Assembly (NCBI GenBank): GCA_919902925.1
Contig: CAKKRZ010000052.1
Span: forward strand, 1 to 37,586
Origin: Acidiferrobacterales bacterium
Lineage (GTDB): Bacteria > Pseudomonadota > Gammaproteobacteria > Acidiferrobacterales > Sulfurifustaceae
Length of the DNA: 37,586 bases
Direction: 5' to 3'
Both the position numbers and the translations under genes were made by a program. Below the pieces are notes generated by a model that did no database searches, was not told the DNA's origin, and was given only the letters and a program-made list of their open reading frames with translations. Shown piece after piece: positions 13,944-22,334 of this stretch. Position 1 is the stretch's first letter; every line of letters begins with the position of its first letter.

Positions 13944-15110
13944 TCATGGAGGCAGGGGGATGGCGGCGGTGTCGGGCAACGGCTCATTCAGATCAAGCAC
14001 CGGCGCCAGCCGGTCCAGGACGCGCCGGGCGGTCAGCCGGTAACCAGTCAGTTTGCCGCCGTAGATACTGACCAGCCGCGCCACGCGATCGTGATCGGTG
14101 CGTATTACCGTGTCGCGCGGCCGGTGGAAGACGTGGCGATCTCCAACCGGCAGCACGCGCAGGCCGGCAAAACTTGCCAACACCTTGGCTTGCCGTGCGG
14201 GGAAGTAATGGCGGAAAACGCCGAGCAGATAGTCGATCTCTTCCGGCAGCGGGCGCACGTCGGATGGATCGCCGCGGTAGGGTGTCTCGGTGGTGCCCAC
14301 CAGCGTGGCCCCCTGCCAGGGCAATGCGAACACCGCGCGGCCGTCGCGCGCGGCTTCGAGATAGTAGCCGCCCCGGGTCAGCTCGCCTTCCAGCACAATG
14401 TGCGTGCCCTGCACCAGCTCGACCGGCTCGGGCGGATGGGCGTGCTGAATGGCCGCCAGCACCTCGTTGGCCCACGGGCCCGCGGCGTTGACCAGCGCGC
14501 GCGTCTGGCAGACGTGATCGCGGCGCTCATCGCGATAGCGCACGACGTATCCGATCTCGGTGCGCGTGGCGCCGTCGAACCTGGCCGGGAAACGCAACTC
14601 GGCGCCATAGCGCGTGGCGGAATCCAGCACGGCGCGCGTGAGCGCCGCGTCGTCGGTCTGCGCATCGTGGTACTGGAATACCGTTTGCAGGTCTTCGGTG
14701 TTCAAACGGTCAAGGTCATTGAATTGCCGGCGCGCCAGCCGGCGAAAGCGGCTGTGTTCACGACCGCCGGCCAGCAGCGCGTACAGCGAAAGCCCCGCCG
14801 CGATCCACGCCTGGCGGCGGCGGTTGCCGCGGTAGATGGGAATGTGGATGGGAATACGTTTGACCAACCCCGGCGCGATGCGCAGCAGTCGTTCGCGCTC
14901 CAGCAGCGATTCGCGTACCAGCCGGAACTGGCCGGATTCCAGATAGCGCAGCCCGCCATGGATCAGTTTGCTGGAGCGGCTGGAGGTGCCGCTGGCCGGG
15001 GCCGTGCGTTCCAGCACCAGCACCCGCCGCCCGGCGGCGGCCACCGCTTGCGCCACGCCGGCACCGTGGATGCCGGCGCCGATCACGACCACATCGTGAT
15101 CCATTTTCAT
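13944..15110 (-). CDS. FAD-dependent glycerol-3-phosphate dehydrogenase-like protein, short form
   Basis: A 388-residue flavoprotein. VVVIGAGIHGAGVAQAVAAAG (quoted in part: VVIGAGIHGAGVA) is the dinucleotide fold at residues 6-18. SSRSSKLIHGGLRYLE is the GlpD/GlpA signature after the first helix, and GTHIVLEGE and LVSIYGGKLTGYR near the C-terminus also match GlpD. GlpD is about 500 residues; this protein ends after the FAD/substrate core and lacks the C-terminal helical domain. It may oxidise glycerol-3-phosphate to dihydroxyacetone phosphate at the membrane, passing electrons to quinone, but the truncation makes a related substrate possible. It overlaps the GDPD gene by four bases, which supports glycerophosphodiester use. 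Confidence 0.85.
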   Translation of the reverse strand: MKMDHDVVVIGAGIHGAGVAQAVAAAGRRVLVLERTAPASGTSSRSSKLIHGGLRYLESGQFRLVRESLLERERLLRIAPGLVKRIPIHIPIYRGNRRRQAWIAAGLSLYALLAGGREHSRFRRLARRQFNDLDRLNTEDLQTVFQYHDAQTDDAALTRAVLDSATRYGAELRFPARFDGATRTEIGYVVRYRDERRDHVCQTRALVNAAGPWANEVLAAIQHAHPPEPVELVQGTHIVLEGELTRGGYYLEAARDGRAVFALPWQGATLVGTTETPYRGDPSDVRPLPEEIDYLLGVFRHYFPARQAKVLASFAGLRVLPVGDRHVFHRPRDTVIRTDHDRVARLVSIYGGKLTGYRLTARRVLDRLAPVLDLNEPLPDTAAIPLPP

Positions 15111-15853
15111 GGCGTCGCGGTTTTGTGCTCGAGTTCGTGCTTCAGTTCACCGAAATGAAATGTTTCGATCAGTTCGACGCCGCGCGCCGAGAGCCGCCGT
15201 GCCGTGGCCGCTGACTGGACCTCGAAGATGGCCAGCTGCGCACCTTCGAATTTGAGTTTGCCGAAGCGCGGCAAGCCGTCAACGTCGCAAAACAGGTAGC
15301 GCGGCGCGAGTTCGCGTAGCCCCGGGCGGCGCCGGTCGCGCCAGCGGTCGATGACCGCACCGACGATTGGCCAGCCCTGTGCTTGTGCCGCCCGCAGGGC
15401 GGTGAGCGAGTAGGAGATCGGCACGCACTGGCGACGCACCGGTTTGAGTTCATGCAGGATGCGGGCGACGGTCTTGGCGACACCGAAACGCGACAGGGCG
15501 ATGCGTTTGATCTCGATGAAGAAGATGATGGAGGGATGCCGGGCGATCAGTTCGACCAGCTCGGCCAGCGTCGGGAACGGTTCGGCGGCGAACTTGTAAC
15601 CGAAGCGGTCGAAGTCGCTTGGGTGCAACTGGCGCAGTTCGTCGAGGGCGCTTTCATGCACGGCGCCGTCGACCCCGCACAGTCGCTTGAGCGTGTGATC
15701 GTGAAACAGTACCGGCACTTCATCGCGGCTGAGCTGGATATCCACCTCGACGTAGCGCCCCCCCGCCTCGATCGCCCCACGCACGGCGCTCAGGGTGTTT
15801 TCCGGGTAGAGCAGGGTATAGCCGCGGTGGGCGACCAGTTCCGGCGGATTCAT
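15107..15853 (-). CDS. Glycerophosphodiester phosphodiesterase, cytosolic type
   Basis: A 248-residue TIM-barrel enzyme without a signal peptide, so UgpQ-like rather than periplasmic GlpQ. Motifs in order: VAHRGYTLLYPENTLSA (catalytic His and PENT), YVEVDIQLSRDEVPVLFHD (metal-binding Glu, Asp and the second catalytic His) and IIFFIEIKR (Glu, Lys). It hydrolyses deacylated phospholipids to glycerol-3-phosphate plus an alcohol. The GlpD-like gene downstream overlaps its stop by four bases, so the pair likely converts glycerophosphodiesters to dihydroxyacetone phosphate. Confidence 0.9.
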   Translation of the reverse strand: MNPPELVAHRGYTLLYPENTLSAVRGAIEAGGRYVEVDIQLSRDEVPVLFHDHTLKRLCGVDGAVHESALDELRQLHPSDFDRFGYKFAAEPFPTLAELVELIARHPSIIFFIEIKRIALSRFGVAKTVARILHELKPVRRQCVPISYSLTALRAAQAQGWPIVGAVIDRWRDRRRPGLRELAPRYLFCDVDGLPRFGKLKFEGAQLAIFEVQSAATARRLSARGVELIETFHFGELKHELEHKTATP

Positions 15854-15902
15854 GCTGGAAACTGTAGCATTTTCCGCAGCGGCCGATGGATCATTCGGGC
15901 CG

Positions 15903-16262
15903 CTATCCGCCGGCGAAAAGCCTTTCCCGGAACATGAAGAACACCGCGCCCAGCAGGCACAGCGCGGCCCACAGGTAGTCTAGTTTGAGCGGTTCTTTCA
16001 GGTAGAACAGCGCGAACGGCACGAATACGCTGAGGGTGATGACTTCCTGCAGGATCTTGAGCTGGCCGATGCTCATGATCTGATAACCGATGCGGTTGGC
16101 CGGCACCTGGAACAGGTATTCGAGCAGTGCCACGCCCCAGCTCACCAGCGCCGCGATCACCCACGGCTTGTCGTTCAGTTCCTTGAGGTGCGCGTACCAG
16201 GCGAAGGTCATGAACACGTTGCTGCACACGAGCAGCACGACCGTGGTCAGCGCCGGGTGCAT
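15903..16262 (-). CDS. DUF486 / small DMT-type membrane protein
   Basis: A 119-residue protein with four hydrophobic helices (about 5-23, 33-50, 68-87, 95-112). MTFAWYAHLK near the N-terminus, FQVPANRIGY in the middle and ILQEVITLSVFVPFALFYL match the DUF486 family, a single-repeat relative of the drug/metabolite transporter superfamily. Function is unknown. Single gene; it may be co-transcribed with the exported protein at 16305. Confidence 0.88.
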   Translation of the reverse strand: MHPALTTVVLLVCSNVFMTFAWYAHLKELNDKPWVIAALVSWGVALLEYLFQVPANRIGYQIMSIGQLKILQEVITLSVFVPFALFYLKEPLKLDYLWAALCLLGAVFFMFRERLFAGG

Positions 16263-16304
16263 GGTATGGCGGTCTGGCGACGGAAAAGGATGCGGACCGG
16301 CTGA

Positions 16305-16691
16305 CTACCAGATGTAATGTTCGGGAATCGCTCCGCTGTGCCGGCGATGGCGGGTGACCACGCCGTTGCCGTCGGTTAGCAGCATCTCGCCGTTCTCGAA
16401 GCTCACCTTGCCGGCGTTGCTGATGGGCACGTCGTTGACCGTGAAGGTGGCCGACATGACACCGTTTTTCACCGTCCAGGTGCCGTGCATGGCGCGCAGG
16501 TCGCCGACCTCGCCCTTTTTCAGGAACAGCTTCACCTTGCCGTCGCCGGTGAACGAAATCAGATTGACGCTCGGCTTGTACTCCATCCACAGGCCGACCA
16601 GCTCTTTGCTCAGTTGGTTGTCGTCGGCCGCGACCGGCGCGGCGGCGATGAAAAAGGCGATCAGGAAAATGGGGAGTCGCAGGAATTTCAT
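16305..16691 (-). CDS. Exported protein, lipocalin-like strand pattern, unknown function
   Basis: A 128-residue protein with signal peptide (1-22, hydrophobic FLIAFFIAAAPVAA). The mature part opens with LVGLWMEYKPSVNLISFTGDGKVKLFLKKG and continues HGTWTVKNGVMSATFTVNDVPISN. The pattern G-x-W at the first strand with alternating short strands is typical of small lipocalin-like or META-like domains, but I cannot assign a family. A GAGGGCC ribosome site precedes the ATG. It would be periplasmic. Confidence 0.75.
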   Translation of the reverse strand: MKFLRLPIFLIAFFIAAAPVAADDNQLSKELVGLWMEYKPSVNLISFTGDGKVKLFLKKGEVGDLRAMHGTWTVKNGVMSATFTVNDVPISNAGKVSFENGEMLLTDGNGVVTRHRRHSGAIPEHYIW

Positions 16692-16772
16692 GGATGGCCC
16701 TCGTGATTAAGCGATAGTTGTCGGGATCAGCTATTTCGGCGTGTCAGCAGGCGCCTGACCTTGCAGGGAAAA

Positions 16773-16848
16773 TGGTGGCCGGGGGCAGAATCGAACTGCC
16801 GACACTGCGATTTTCAATCGCATGCTCTACCAACTGAGCTACCCAGCC
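16773..16848 (-). tRNA. tRNA-Phe (GAA)
   Basis: Minus-strand cloverleaf of 76 bases including encoded CCA. The acceptor stem GGCTGGG pairs with CCCGGCC (one G-U). The D arm begins GCTCAG. The anticodon stem TGCGA/TCGCA encloses the loop TTGAAAA, giving anticodon GAA. The T arm contains TTCGATT. Confidence 0.97.
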
Positions 16849-16943
16849 AGGGGAGGCGCATTATAAGGAAAGCCGGGGAATAGTAAAAACGCCCCGGCCG
16901 GCCGGGCCGGAAACCGCTTCGCCGATAGGATCGAAGCCACAAC

Positions 16944-16990
16944 CTGTGCATCCCTGCACAGTGGCCCTCGACCCCATCCTGGGGTCGAGG
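16944..16990. repeat. Two tandem perfect hairpins
   Basis: Hairpin 1 at 16944-16961 is CTGTGCA-TCCC-TGCACAG. Hairpin 2 at 16966-16990 has an 11-bp perfect stem CCTCGACCCCA/TGGGGTCGAGG with a three-base loop. They lie between tRNA-Phe and yggX, with no T-run to make them simple terminators. The core of hairpin 1 recurs in reverse complement at 17088-17107. Confidence 0.75.
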
Positions 16991-17087
16991 CTAGGGCCGG
17001 CGCGCCGAAACGGAAGCCCTGCTTCGCTCGTCCTGTCATTAAATCAGGCGTGCTTGCGGCTTCGGCGACAGGAAGTCGGCGAGGGCC

Positions 17088-17107
17088 GCGGTGCAGGGAT
17101 GCACCGC
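17088..17107 (-). terminator. Hairpin after yggX, possible terminator or REP-like partner
   Basis: The stem GCGGTGCA/TGCACCGC with loop GGGA lies eight bases beyond the yggX stop on the minus strand. Position suits transcription termination or 3'-end protection of the asmA-mutY-yggX message, but there is no T-tract. The TGCA-TCCC-TGCA core matches the hairpin at 16944-16961 in inverse orientation, so a dispersed repeat pair is equally likely. Confidence 0.45.
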
Positions 17108-17114
17108 TTGCGGC

Positions 17115-17384
17115 TTATTTCTGGGCGACAAAGCCTTCGGGCGGCTTGGTACCGCTGCCGAAGAAGAACTTTTCCATCTCTTCCTGAATCAGCTTGCGGG
17201 CCTTGGGGTCGAGCGGGTTCAGGCGATATTCGTTCATGAGCATGGTCTGGTGGTTCATCCACAGCTGCCAGGCTTCTTTCGAGACGCTCTCGAAGACGCG
17301 TTTGCCGAGTTCGCCGGGCCAGGTCGGGAAATCGAGTCCCTCCGCTTCTTTGCCGAGCTTCACACACTTCACCATGCGGGCCAT
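17115..17384 (-). CDS. yggX: Fe(2+)-trafficking / oxidative damage protection protein YggX
   Basis: An 89-residue protein, the normal size of Ygg[30 protein letters not shown] (recognisable as [16 protein letters not shown]) carries the single conserved Cys, and [25 protein letters not shown] is the family's central helix and loop. YggX protects Fe-S clusters from oxidation and helps repair them. It starts two bases after the mutY stop; mutY encodes an Fe-S enzyme, and the pair is conserved across gammaproteobacteria. Confidence 0.96.
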   Translation of the reverse strand: MARMVKCVKLGKEAEGLDFPTWPGELGKRVFESVSKEAWQLWMNHQTMLMNEYRLNPLDPKARKLIQEEMEKFFFGSGTKPPEGFVAQK

Positions 17385-17386
17385 TA

Positions 17387-18430
17387 CTATTTCTCCAGCT
17401 GTTCGAGCAATTTTTTAACCGGTGCGGCGAGTCCGAGCTTCACCGGGCGCACGGGGTTATACCAGACTGTTTCGCCGTGCTCCATGGCGACGGCGCATGC
17501 CCCTGTCACGCGTGCGGGTATCGGCGTGATGTCCAAACGGAAGTGGCTGAAGGCATGGCGCAGCACCGGCCACGGTTTGTGCGTGCGGATGTCGAGCCCG
17601 AAGGTATCCCGGCACCACGCGCGCGCATCGGCGCCGGCGGATTCCGGCAGGCTCCACAATCCGCCCCAGACGCCGCTCGGCGGCCGGCGCACCAGCAGCA
17701 CGCGGCCGCGTGCGTCGCGCAGGATCAGCATGTTGACGCGTCGCGTCGGATTGGCGCGGCGCGCGGCCGCGACCGGATAGTCCTCGACACGGCCAAGGCG
17801 ATGCGCGGCGCAGCCGCGCGCCAGCGGACAGCGGGCGCAGTCGGGCCGGCGCCGGCAGACGGTGGCGCCCAGGTCCATGATGGCTTGCGTGTAGTGGGCG
17901 ACTCGTTGGCGGGGCGTGTGGTGCCCGGCGAGTTGCCAGAGTTTTTCGGCGGCGGTAGCCGGCGGTGTATCGAGCGCGTGATAGCGCGCGAGCACGCGTT
18001 TGACGTTGCCGTCGAGGATGGCGTGGCGTTGCCCGAAGGCGAAGGCCAGAATCGCGCCGGCGGTCGAGCGGCCGATGCCGGGCAGGGCCGAGACCGCTTC
18101 CAGGGTGCGCGGAAAACGCCCGCCGTGCTCGTGCACGATGACCTTGGCCGCGGCGTGCAGATTGCGCGCCCGCGCGTAGTAGCCGAGCCCGGTCCAGTGG
18201 TGCAGCACGGAATCGATCCTGGCGCGCGCCAGCGAACGCACATCCGGGAAGCGTTTCAGGAAACGCTCATAGTAGGGAATGACCGTCGCCACCTGGGTCT
18301 GCTGAAGCATGATCTCCGAGACCCAGACCCGGTAGGGATCGCGGGATTTCTGCCATGGCAAATCGTGGCGGCCGTGGCGGTCGTACCAGGCCAGCAGCCG
18401 CCGGGCAATGCGATCGGGCCGGCTCGGCAC
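17387..18430 (-). CDS. mutY: A/G-specific adenine DNA glycosylase MutY
   Basis: A 347-residue protein. The N-terminal HhH-GPD domain has [11 protein letters not shown] (catalytic Glu and base-flipping QQTQ), [14 protein letters not shown] (helix-hairpin-helix) and [13 protein letters not shown] (catalytic Asp). The Fe-S loop follows at about residues 192-209. The C-terminal NUDIX-like domain, with [19 protein letters not shown], recognises 8-oxoguanine. It removes adenine mispaired with 8-oxoG. Oddity: the cluster motif reads C-x5-C-x2-C-x5-C ([18 protein letters not shown]), one residue shorter in the first gap than the usual C-x6-C. I re-translated the bases and this is real in the given sequence. 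Located 11 bases after asmA and 2 before yggX. Confidence 0.96.
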   Translation of the reverse strand: MPSRPDRIARRLLAWYDRHGRHDLPWQKSRDPYRVWVSEIMLQQTQVATVIPYYERFLKRFPDVRSLARARIDSVLHHWTGLGYYARARNLHAAAKVIVHEHGGRFPRTLEAVSALPGIGRSTAGAILAFAFGQRHAILDGNVKRVLARYHALDTPPATAAEKLWQLAGHHTPRQRVAHYTQAIMDLGATVCRRRPDCARCPLARGCAAHRLGRVEDYPVAAARRANPTRRVNMLILRDARGRVLLVRRPPSGVWGGLWSLPESAGADARAWCRDTFGLDIRTHKPWPVLRHAFSHFRLDITPIPARVTGACAVAMEHGETVWYNPVRPVKLGLAAPVKKLLEQLEK

Positions 18431-18441
18431 GATGGCCCCGA

Positions 18442-20130
18442 TCAGCGCTTCTTGCGCAGAATGTTGCGCAGCTTGTCCTCGGTCTTTTGCTTGACCTGCT
18501 GCTTTGCCTGCGCGCCGAGATCGACACCGAACTTCAGTTTGGCGAAGCCGCCGGTGACGGACAGCGGCAGGGTGGCGCCCTTGCGGTCTTCGCCTTCGGC
18601 GATGGTGACCTGCAGGCGGAAATCGAGTTTTTCCTGCACCATGTCGATGCTGCCCTTGCCGGTGGCGCGCACCTGGGCACCGTCCAGTTTGAAATCGTCG
18701 TTGTGGGCGACGCCGTCCTTCACGCGCAGGGTCGCGTGCAGGGTCTTGAAGGCGGTGTTGTCATCGGCTGCCGGGGCGACCTCGACGGACTTGCCGGTCA
18801 GCTTGGCGCCCAGCTTGCGGGCGTCCTGAATGATCTTGGCCAGGTTGACGCCCTCGATGCGGCCGTCGCGCGAATCGACCGTGATGGTGCCGGTGAGCGT
18901 ACGCTTGAGTGCATTTACGCTCCCGCCCTGCGCGGTGAGATTGACGGCAACGCCGGCCTCGCCGGTGAATTTTCCGAACAAGCCCATGTCCTTGAGCAGC
19001 TGGCCGAGCTGAACCTTGTCGAGCTTCTCGTCCATGCGCAGCGTCGGCAGCGCGCCGCGCGCGTCGAGGCTGGTCTGCCCCTGATACTGACCGCCGTAGA
19101 GCGCGGCCTTGTTCGGCCCGAACTGGATCAGGCCGCCGACCGCCGATACCTTGGTGTCGAGGTCGCTGACGCGCAGACCGAAGGCCTTGAGGTTGCCGAC
19201 GCGCAGACCGGCCTTCAGGTTCAGGCTGCGCAGCAGGCCGAGCGGCAGGGCCACATCGCCACCGGCGTTGGCACCGGAGCCGGCCGCCGGCGCGTCCTTG
19301 GCCGGGGTGCGATAACGATCGAGATCGAAACGGTCGACCTTCAGTTCTGCGCGCATGACCGGATGGGCGAAATTGCGGATTTCGAGGGTGCCGGTGAACC
19401 GGCTTTCACCGAACAGCAGATCGAGACCGGACAGCTTCAGGGCATCGGACTCGGCAGTGACCTGTGCCGCCAGTTTCACCGGGATCGGCGCGGCCTTGTC
19501 GCGCACGAGTGTCAGCGCCAGGTTGAGGTTGAAGGGCTTGCCGGCCTCGAAGCGGCCGGTGGCGAGCGAAAGGTCGCGTACCGAAACGCGCTCGCCGGTG
19601 CCCTGATCGTGCCAGAGGAGATTGATCTGCTTCAGATCGAGACGGCCGATCGTGAGTTCGGTAAGCGGTTGCTTCGCCGTGGCCGGCACGGCGGTCGATG
19701 TGACGGCCGGCTTGGCGGGTTTGTCGCCACCGGCCAGGTCTTCCCAGTTGGTCTTGCCGGCTTTGTTGCGGGCGAGGTTGAGCGTGACGTCGCGCACATG
19801 AACCGTATCGACGGCGATGCGACCGCTCAACAGCGGCAGCAGCCGCACGCTCACCCCGGCGGTGCCGATCTTCGCCATCGGTTCCGGGCCGAAGCCGGGT
19901 GCGTTCGACAGCGACACGCCGCCGGCCTCCACGCCGAGGCGCGGAAAAAAGGACCAGCCGATCTTGCCGTCGATGCGCAGATCGCGTCCGGTCTTGGCCT
20001 TGACCGCCTTGATGATCTCGCCCTTGTATTGGTTGGGATCGACAAACAGAACCAGGACAACGGCGGTGATGACCAGCAGGCCGATCAGCGAGCCGAACAG
20101 GATACCGATCCACTTGAGTACTTTTTTCAC
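18442..20130 (-). CDS. AsmA family protein
   Basis: A 562-residue protein with an N-terminal signal anchor (KWIGILFGSLIGLLVITAVVLVLFV, recognisable as GSLIGLLVITAVVLVLF) followed directly by DPNQYKGEIIKAVKAKTGRDLRIDG, the opening of the AsmA domain. The C-terminal third, with LKLSGLDLLFGESRFTG and the repeated LDARGALPTLR-type beta strands, fits the long repeated-beta-groove fold of AsmA/TamB-like proteins, which lie in the periplasm and take part in lipid or outer-membrane homeostasis. E. coli AsmA is about 617 residues. First gene of the asmA-mutY-yggX unit. Confidence 0.92.
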   Translation of the reverse strand: MKKVLKWIGILFGSLIGLLVITAVVLVLFVDPNQYKGEIIKAVKAKTGRDLRIDGKIGWSFFPRLGVEAGGVSLSNAPGFGPEPMAKIGTAGVSVRLLPLLSGRIAVDTVHVRDVTLNLARNKAGKTNWEDLAGGDKPAKPAVTSTAVPATAKQPLTELTIGRLDLKQINLLWHDQGTGERVSVRDLSLATGRFEAGKPFNLNLALTLVRDKAAPIPVKLAAQVTAESDALKLSGLDLLFGESRFTGTLEIRNFAHPVMRAELKVDRFDLDRYRTPAKDAPAAGSGANAGGDVALPLGLLRSLNLKAGLRVGNLKAFGLRVSDLDTKVSAVGGLIQFGPNKAALYGGQYQGQTSLDARGALPTLRMDEKLDKVQLGQLLKDMGLFGKFTGEAGVAVNLTAQGGSVNALKRTLTGTITVDSRDGRIEGVNLAKIIQDARKLGAKLTGKSVEVAPAADDNTAFKTLHATLRVKDGVAHNDDFKLDGAQVRATGKGSIDMVQEKLDFRLQVTIAEGEDRKGATLPLSVTGGFAKLKFGVDLGAQAKQQVKQKTEDKLRNILRKKR

Positions 20131-20161
20131 GGGATGTCCTTGGGTGAATAAGGGGTGAATA

Positions 20162-20235
20162 TGGAGCGGGTGATGGGAATCGAACCCACGTTAGCAGCTT
20201 GGGAAGCTGCAGTTCTACCATTGAACTACACCCGC
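20162..20235 (-). tRNA. tRNA-Gly (CCC)
   Basis: Minus-strand cloverleaf of 74 bases including encoded CCA. The acceptor GCGGGTG pairs with CACCCGC. The D arm GTTC...GAAC and anticodon stem GCAGC/GCTGC flank the loop TTCCCAA, giving anticodon CCC. The layout matches E. coli glyU. It sits between asmA and thiS. Confidence 0.96.
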
Positions 20236-20342
20236 ATCTGTGCAGACCGCCTGCCTTGGCATTACAATGAGCCGTCACATTGTAAATAGGTTTCCGGCCG
20301 GCTGGGAAGACAATTCCGGCGCCGACGTACCCACCGCGGTCC

Positions 20343-20543
20343 ATGCACATCGTTCTGAACGGCAAAGAGACAGATCTTGGCGATCCGGCCACCGTCGCCG
20401 GCCTTCTGCAGGGGCTGGGGCTGGCCGGGCATCGCGTGGCGGTCGAGGTCAATGGCGAGATCGTGCCGCGCAGCCGACACGCCGAGCACGCACTCACGGA
20501 CAATGATCGGGTGGAAGTGGTGCGCGCGATCGGCGGCGGGTAG
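20343..20543 (+). CDS. thiS: Sulfur carrier protein ThiS
   Basis: A 66-residue ubiquitin-fold protein beginning MHIVLNGKE and ending AIGGG; the terminal Gly-Gly is the site of adenylation and thiocarboxylation. VAVEVNGEIVPRS is the family's central signature. It carries sulfur for thiazole synthesis in thiamine biosynthesis. thiG follows 105 bases downstream on the same strand, the usual order. I see no THI-box (TPP riboswitch) in the 107 bases before it. Confidence 0.95.
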   Translation: MHIVLNGKETDLGDPATVAGLLQGLGLAGHRVAVEVNGEIVPRSRHAEHALTDNDRVEVVRAIGGG

Positions 20544-20648
20544 CGGTATGAGCCGCGGTGCGGGGTCCCCGCGCGGGGATGTGATCGGCGTTACCGCGGC
20601 TGTCGACAACGAGCGTATTGATCTTGCAATGAGTGACGGAGACAGATT

Positions 20649-21461
20649 ATGGCGGCATCGGCATCAACCCTGAAGGACCCGATCCACGATCCGCTGGTGA
20701 TTGCGGGCAAGGCCTATCGTTCGCGCCTGCTGGTCGGTACCGGCAAGTACAAGGACCTGGATGAAACCCGTCGGGCGGTCGAGGCGAGCGGCGCCGAGAT
20801 CGTCACCGTCGCTATTCGCCGCACCAACCTTGGGCAGAATCCGAACGAGCCGAACCTGCTCGACGTGCTGCCAGCATCGAAATATACCTATCTCCCCAAC
20901 ACCGCCGGTTGTTACAGCACCGACGACGCCGTGCGCACCTGCCGGCTGGCGCGCGAGCTGTTGGACGGTCACGACCTCGTCAAGCTCGAAGTGCTCGGTG
21001 ACCCGAAGACTCTCTACCCGGATATCCCGCAGACCCTGGCGGCCGCCGAGATCCTTATTAAGGATGGTTTCAAGGTGATGGTGTATACCAACGACGACCC
21101 GATCGTGGCCCGTCGCCTGGAGGAAATGGGTTGCGTGGCGGTGATGCCGCTGGCGGCGCCGATCGGCTCGGGCCTTGGCATCCGCAATCCCTACAATATC
21201 CGTTTCATCGTCGAGGCCGCGAAGGTGCCGATCCTGGTCGACGCCGGCGTCGGCACCGCCTCGGACGCGGCGGTTGCCATGGAGCTGGGCTGCGACGGCG
21301 TGCTCATGAACACCGCCATCGCCGCGGCGCAGAACCCGGTGCTGATGGCCTCGGCCATGAAGAAAGCCATCGAGGCCGGACGCGAGGCGTACCTGGCCGG
21401 CCGCATGCCGCGCCAGCAATACGGTTCGCCGTCCTCGCCGCTCGGCGGAACTTTTTTCTAA
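20649..21461 (+). CDS. thiG: Thiazole synthase ThiG
   Basis: A 270-residue TIM-barrel enzyme. [34 protein letters not shown] is the ThiG opening (shown by [10 protein letters not shown] and [10 protein letters not shown]). [13 protein letters not shown] carries the Schiff-base Lys region. [13 protein letters not shown] and [21 protein letters not shown] bind phosphate, and the C-terminus is SPLGGTFF, as in family members. It condenses deoxyxylulose 5-phosphate, dehydroglycine and ThiS-thiocarboxylate to the thiazole phosphate. ATG follows a GAGTGACGGAGA region 8-12 bases upstream. Confidence 0.96.
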   Translation: MAASASTLKDPIHDPLVIAGKAYRSRLLVGTGKYKDLDETRRAVEASGAEIVTVAIRRTNLGQNPNEPNLLDVLPASKYTYLPNTAGCYSTDDAVRTCRLARELLDGHDLVKLEVLGDPKTLYPDIPQTLAAAEILIKDGFKVMVYTNDDPIVARRLEEMGCVAVMPLAAPIGSGLGIRNPYNIRFIVEAAKVPILVDAGVGTASDAAVAMELGCDGVLMNTAIAAAQNPVLMASAMKKAIEAGREAYLAGRMPRQQYGSPSSPLGGTFF

Positions 21462-21468
21462 TATTTTT

Positions 21469-21626
21469 TGCCGCAAAGACGGCCGCTCTCGCGCATCCTA
21501 CGCTTCGCGGCATTTGTATATCCTATACATCACAGAGCACGCAAAGAAAAAGCGGAGCGGCGCTGCGCGCCGTAAATCGTAACTGCCCAATTTTTCTTTC
21601 TTTGCGCTCTTCGCGTCTTTGCGGCA
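21469..21626. repeat. Nested inverted repeat (TGCCGCAAAGACG / CGTCTTTGCGGCA)
   Basis: Perfect 13-base outer arms TGCCGCAAAGACG (21469-21481) and CGTCTTTGCGGCA (21614-21626) frame 158 bases. Inner arms GCAAAGAAA (21541-21549) and TTTCTTTGC (21596-21604) and a small TGTATA/TATACA hairpin lie inside. It has no ORF and separates thiG from trmB. It resembles a small non-autonomous element or dispersed repeat; the right arm ends 11 bases before the trmB start codon and may influence its expression. Confidence 0.75.
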
Positions 21627-21637
21627 GGAACTCATAT

Positions 21638-22330
21638 ATGCCTTTATCTCCAAAGCCGCATCGGCCGATCCGCAGTTTCGTGCGCCGTGAAGGGCGCATG
21701 ACTGTCGCGCAGCGGCGCGCCCTTGAATCCCTCTGGCCGAGCTTCGGGATTGAGAGTGGCGATACGCCGTTGGACCTGGCGGCGCTGTTCGGCCGGCGCG
21801 CACCGGTGACGCTCGAAATCGGCTTCGGCAACGGCGAGTCGCTGGCGACGATGGCGGCAGCGCACCCCGAGGCCGATTACCTGGGCATTGAAGTCCATCG
21901 CCCCGGCGTCGGACATCTGCTCGGCCTTCTGGCTGCGCGTGAACTCCGCAACGTCCGGGTGATGGTGGACGACGCCCGCGAGGTGCTGACGCAGCGGATT
22001 GCGGATGCATCGCTCGACGCGTTGCATCTGTTTTTCCCCGACCCGTGGCCGAAAAAACGCCATCACAAACGCCGGCTGGTGCAGCCCGAATTCGCCGCGC
22101 TGGTCAGGAGCAAGCTTAAACCCGGCGGCGTCTGGCACCTGGCCACCGACTGGGAGGAGTACGCGCGGCACATGCGCGCGGTGCTGGAGGTGACGGAAGG
22201 TTTTGAGAATTCGGCCGGGGCCGGTTGTTTTGCCCCCGACCCGGGTGAACGTCCGCGCACGAAATTCGAGGAGCGCGGCCGCCGGCTGGGCCACGGGGTC
22301 TGGGATTTGCGCTACCGGCGGATCGCCTGA
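21638..22330 (+). CDS. trmB: tRNA (guanine-N7-)-methyltransferase TrmB
   Basis: A 230-residue SAM-dependent methyltransferase that makes m7G46 in tRNA. LEIGFGNGESLATMAAAHP is motif I (SAM binding), ADYLGIEVHRPGV follows, and LFFPDPWPKKRHHKRRLVQPEF is the TrmB-specific catalytic signature. The C-terminal TKFEERGRRLGH is the substrate-binding TxFExRGxxxGH motif. ATG 21638 is chosen because RSFVRREGRMT, the usual N-terminal stretch, follows at residue 12; the frame runs further upstream only through the repeat. Confidence 0.95.
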   Translation: MPLSPKPHRPIRSFVRREGRMTVAQRRALESLWPSFGIESGDTPLDLAALFGRRAPVTLEIGFGNGESLATMAAAHPEADYLGIEVHRPGVGHLLGLLAARELRNVRVMVDDAREVLTQRIADASLDALHLFFPDPWPKKRHHKRRLVQPEFAALVRSKLKPGGVWHLATDWEEYARHMRAVLEVTEGFENSAGAGCFAPDPGERPRTKFEERGRRLGHGVWDLRYRRIA

Positions 22331-22334
22331 ACCA

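Noticed and set aside
16966-16990. Rho-independent terminator
   Set aside because: Strong stem but no T-run on either side.
20236-20342. TPP riboswitch before thiS
   Set aside because: No THI-box consensus is visible and the space after tRNA-Gly is too short.
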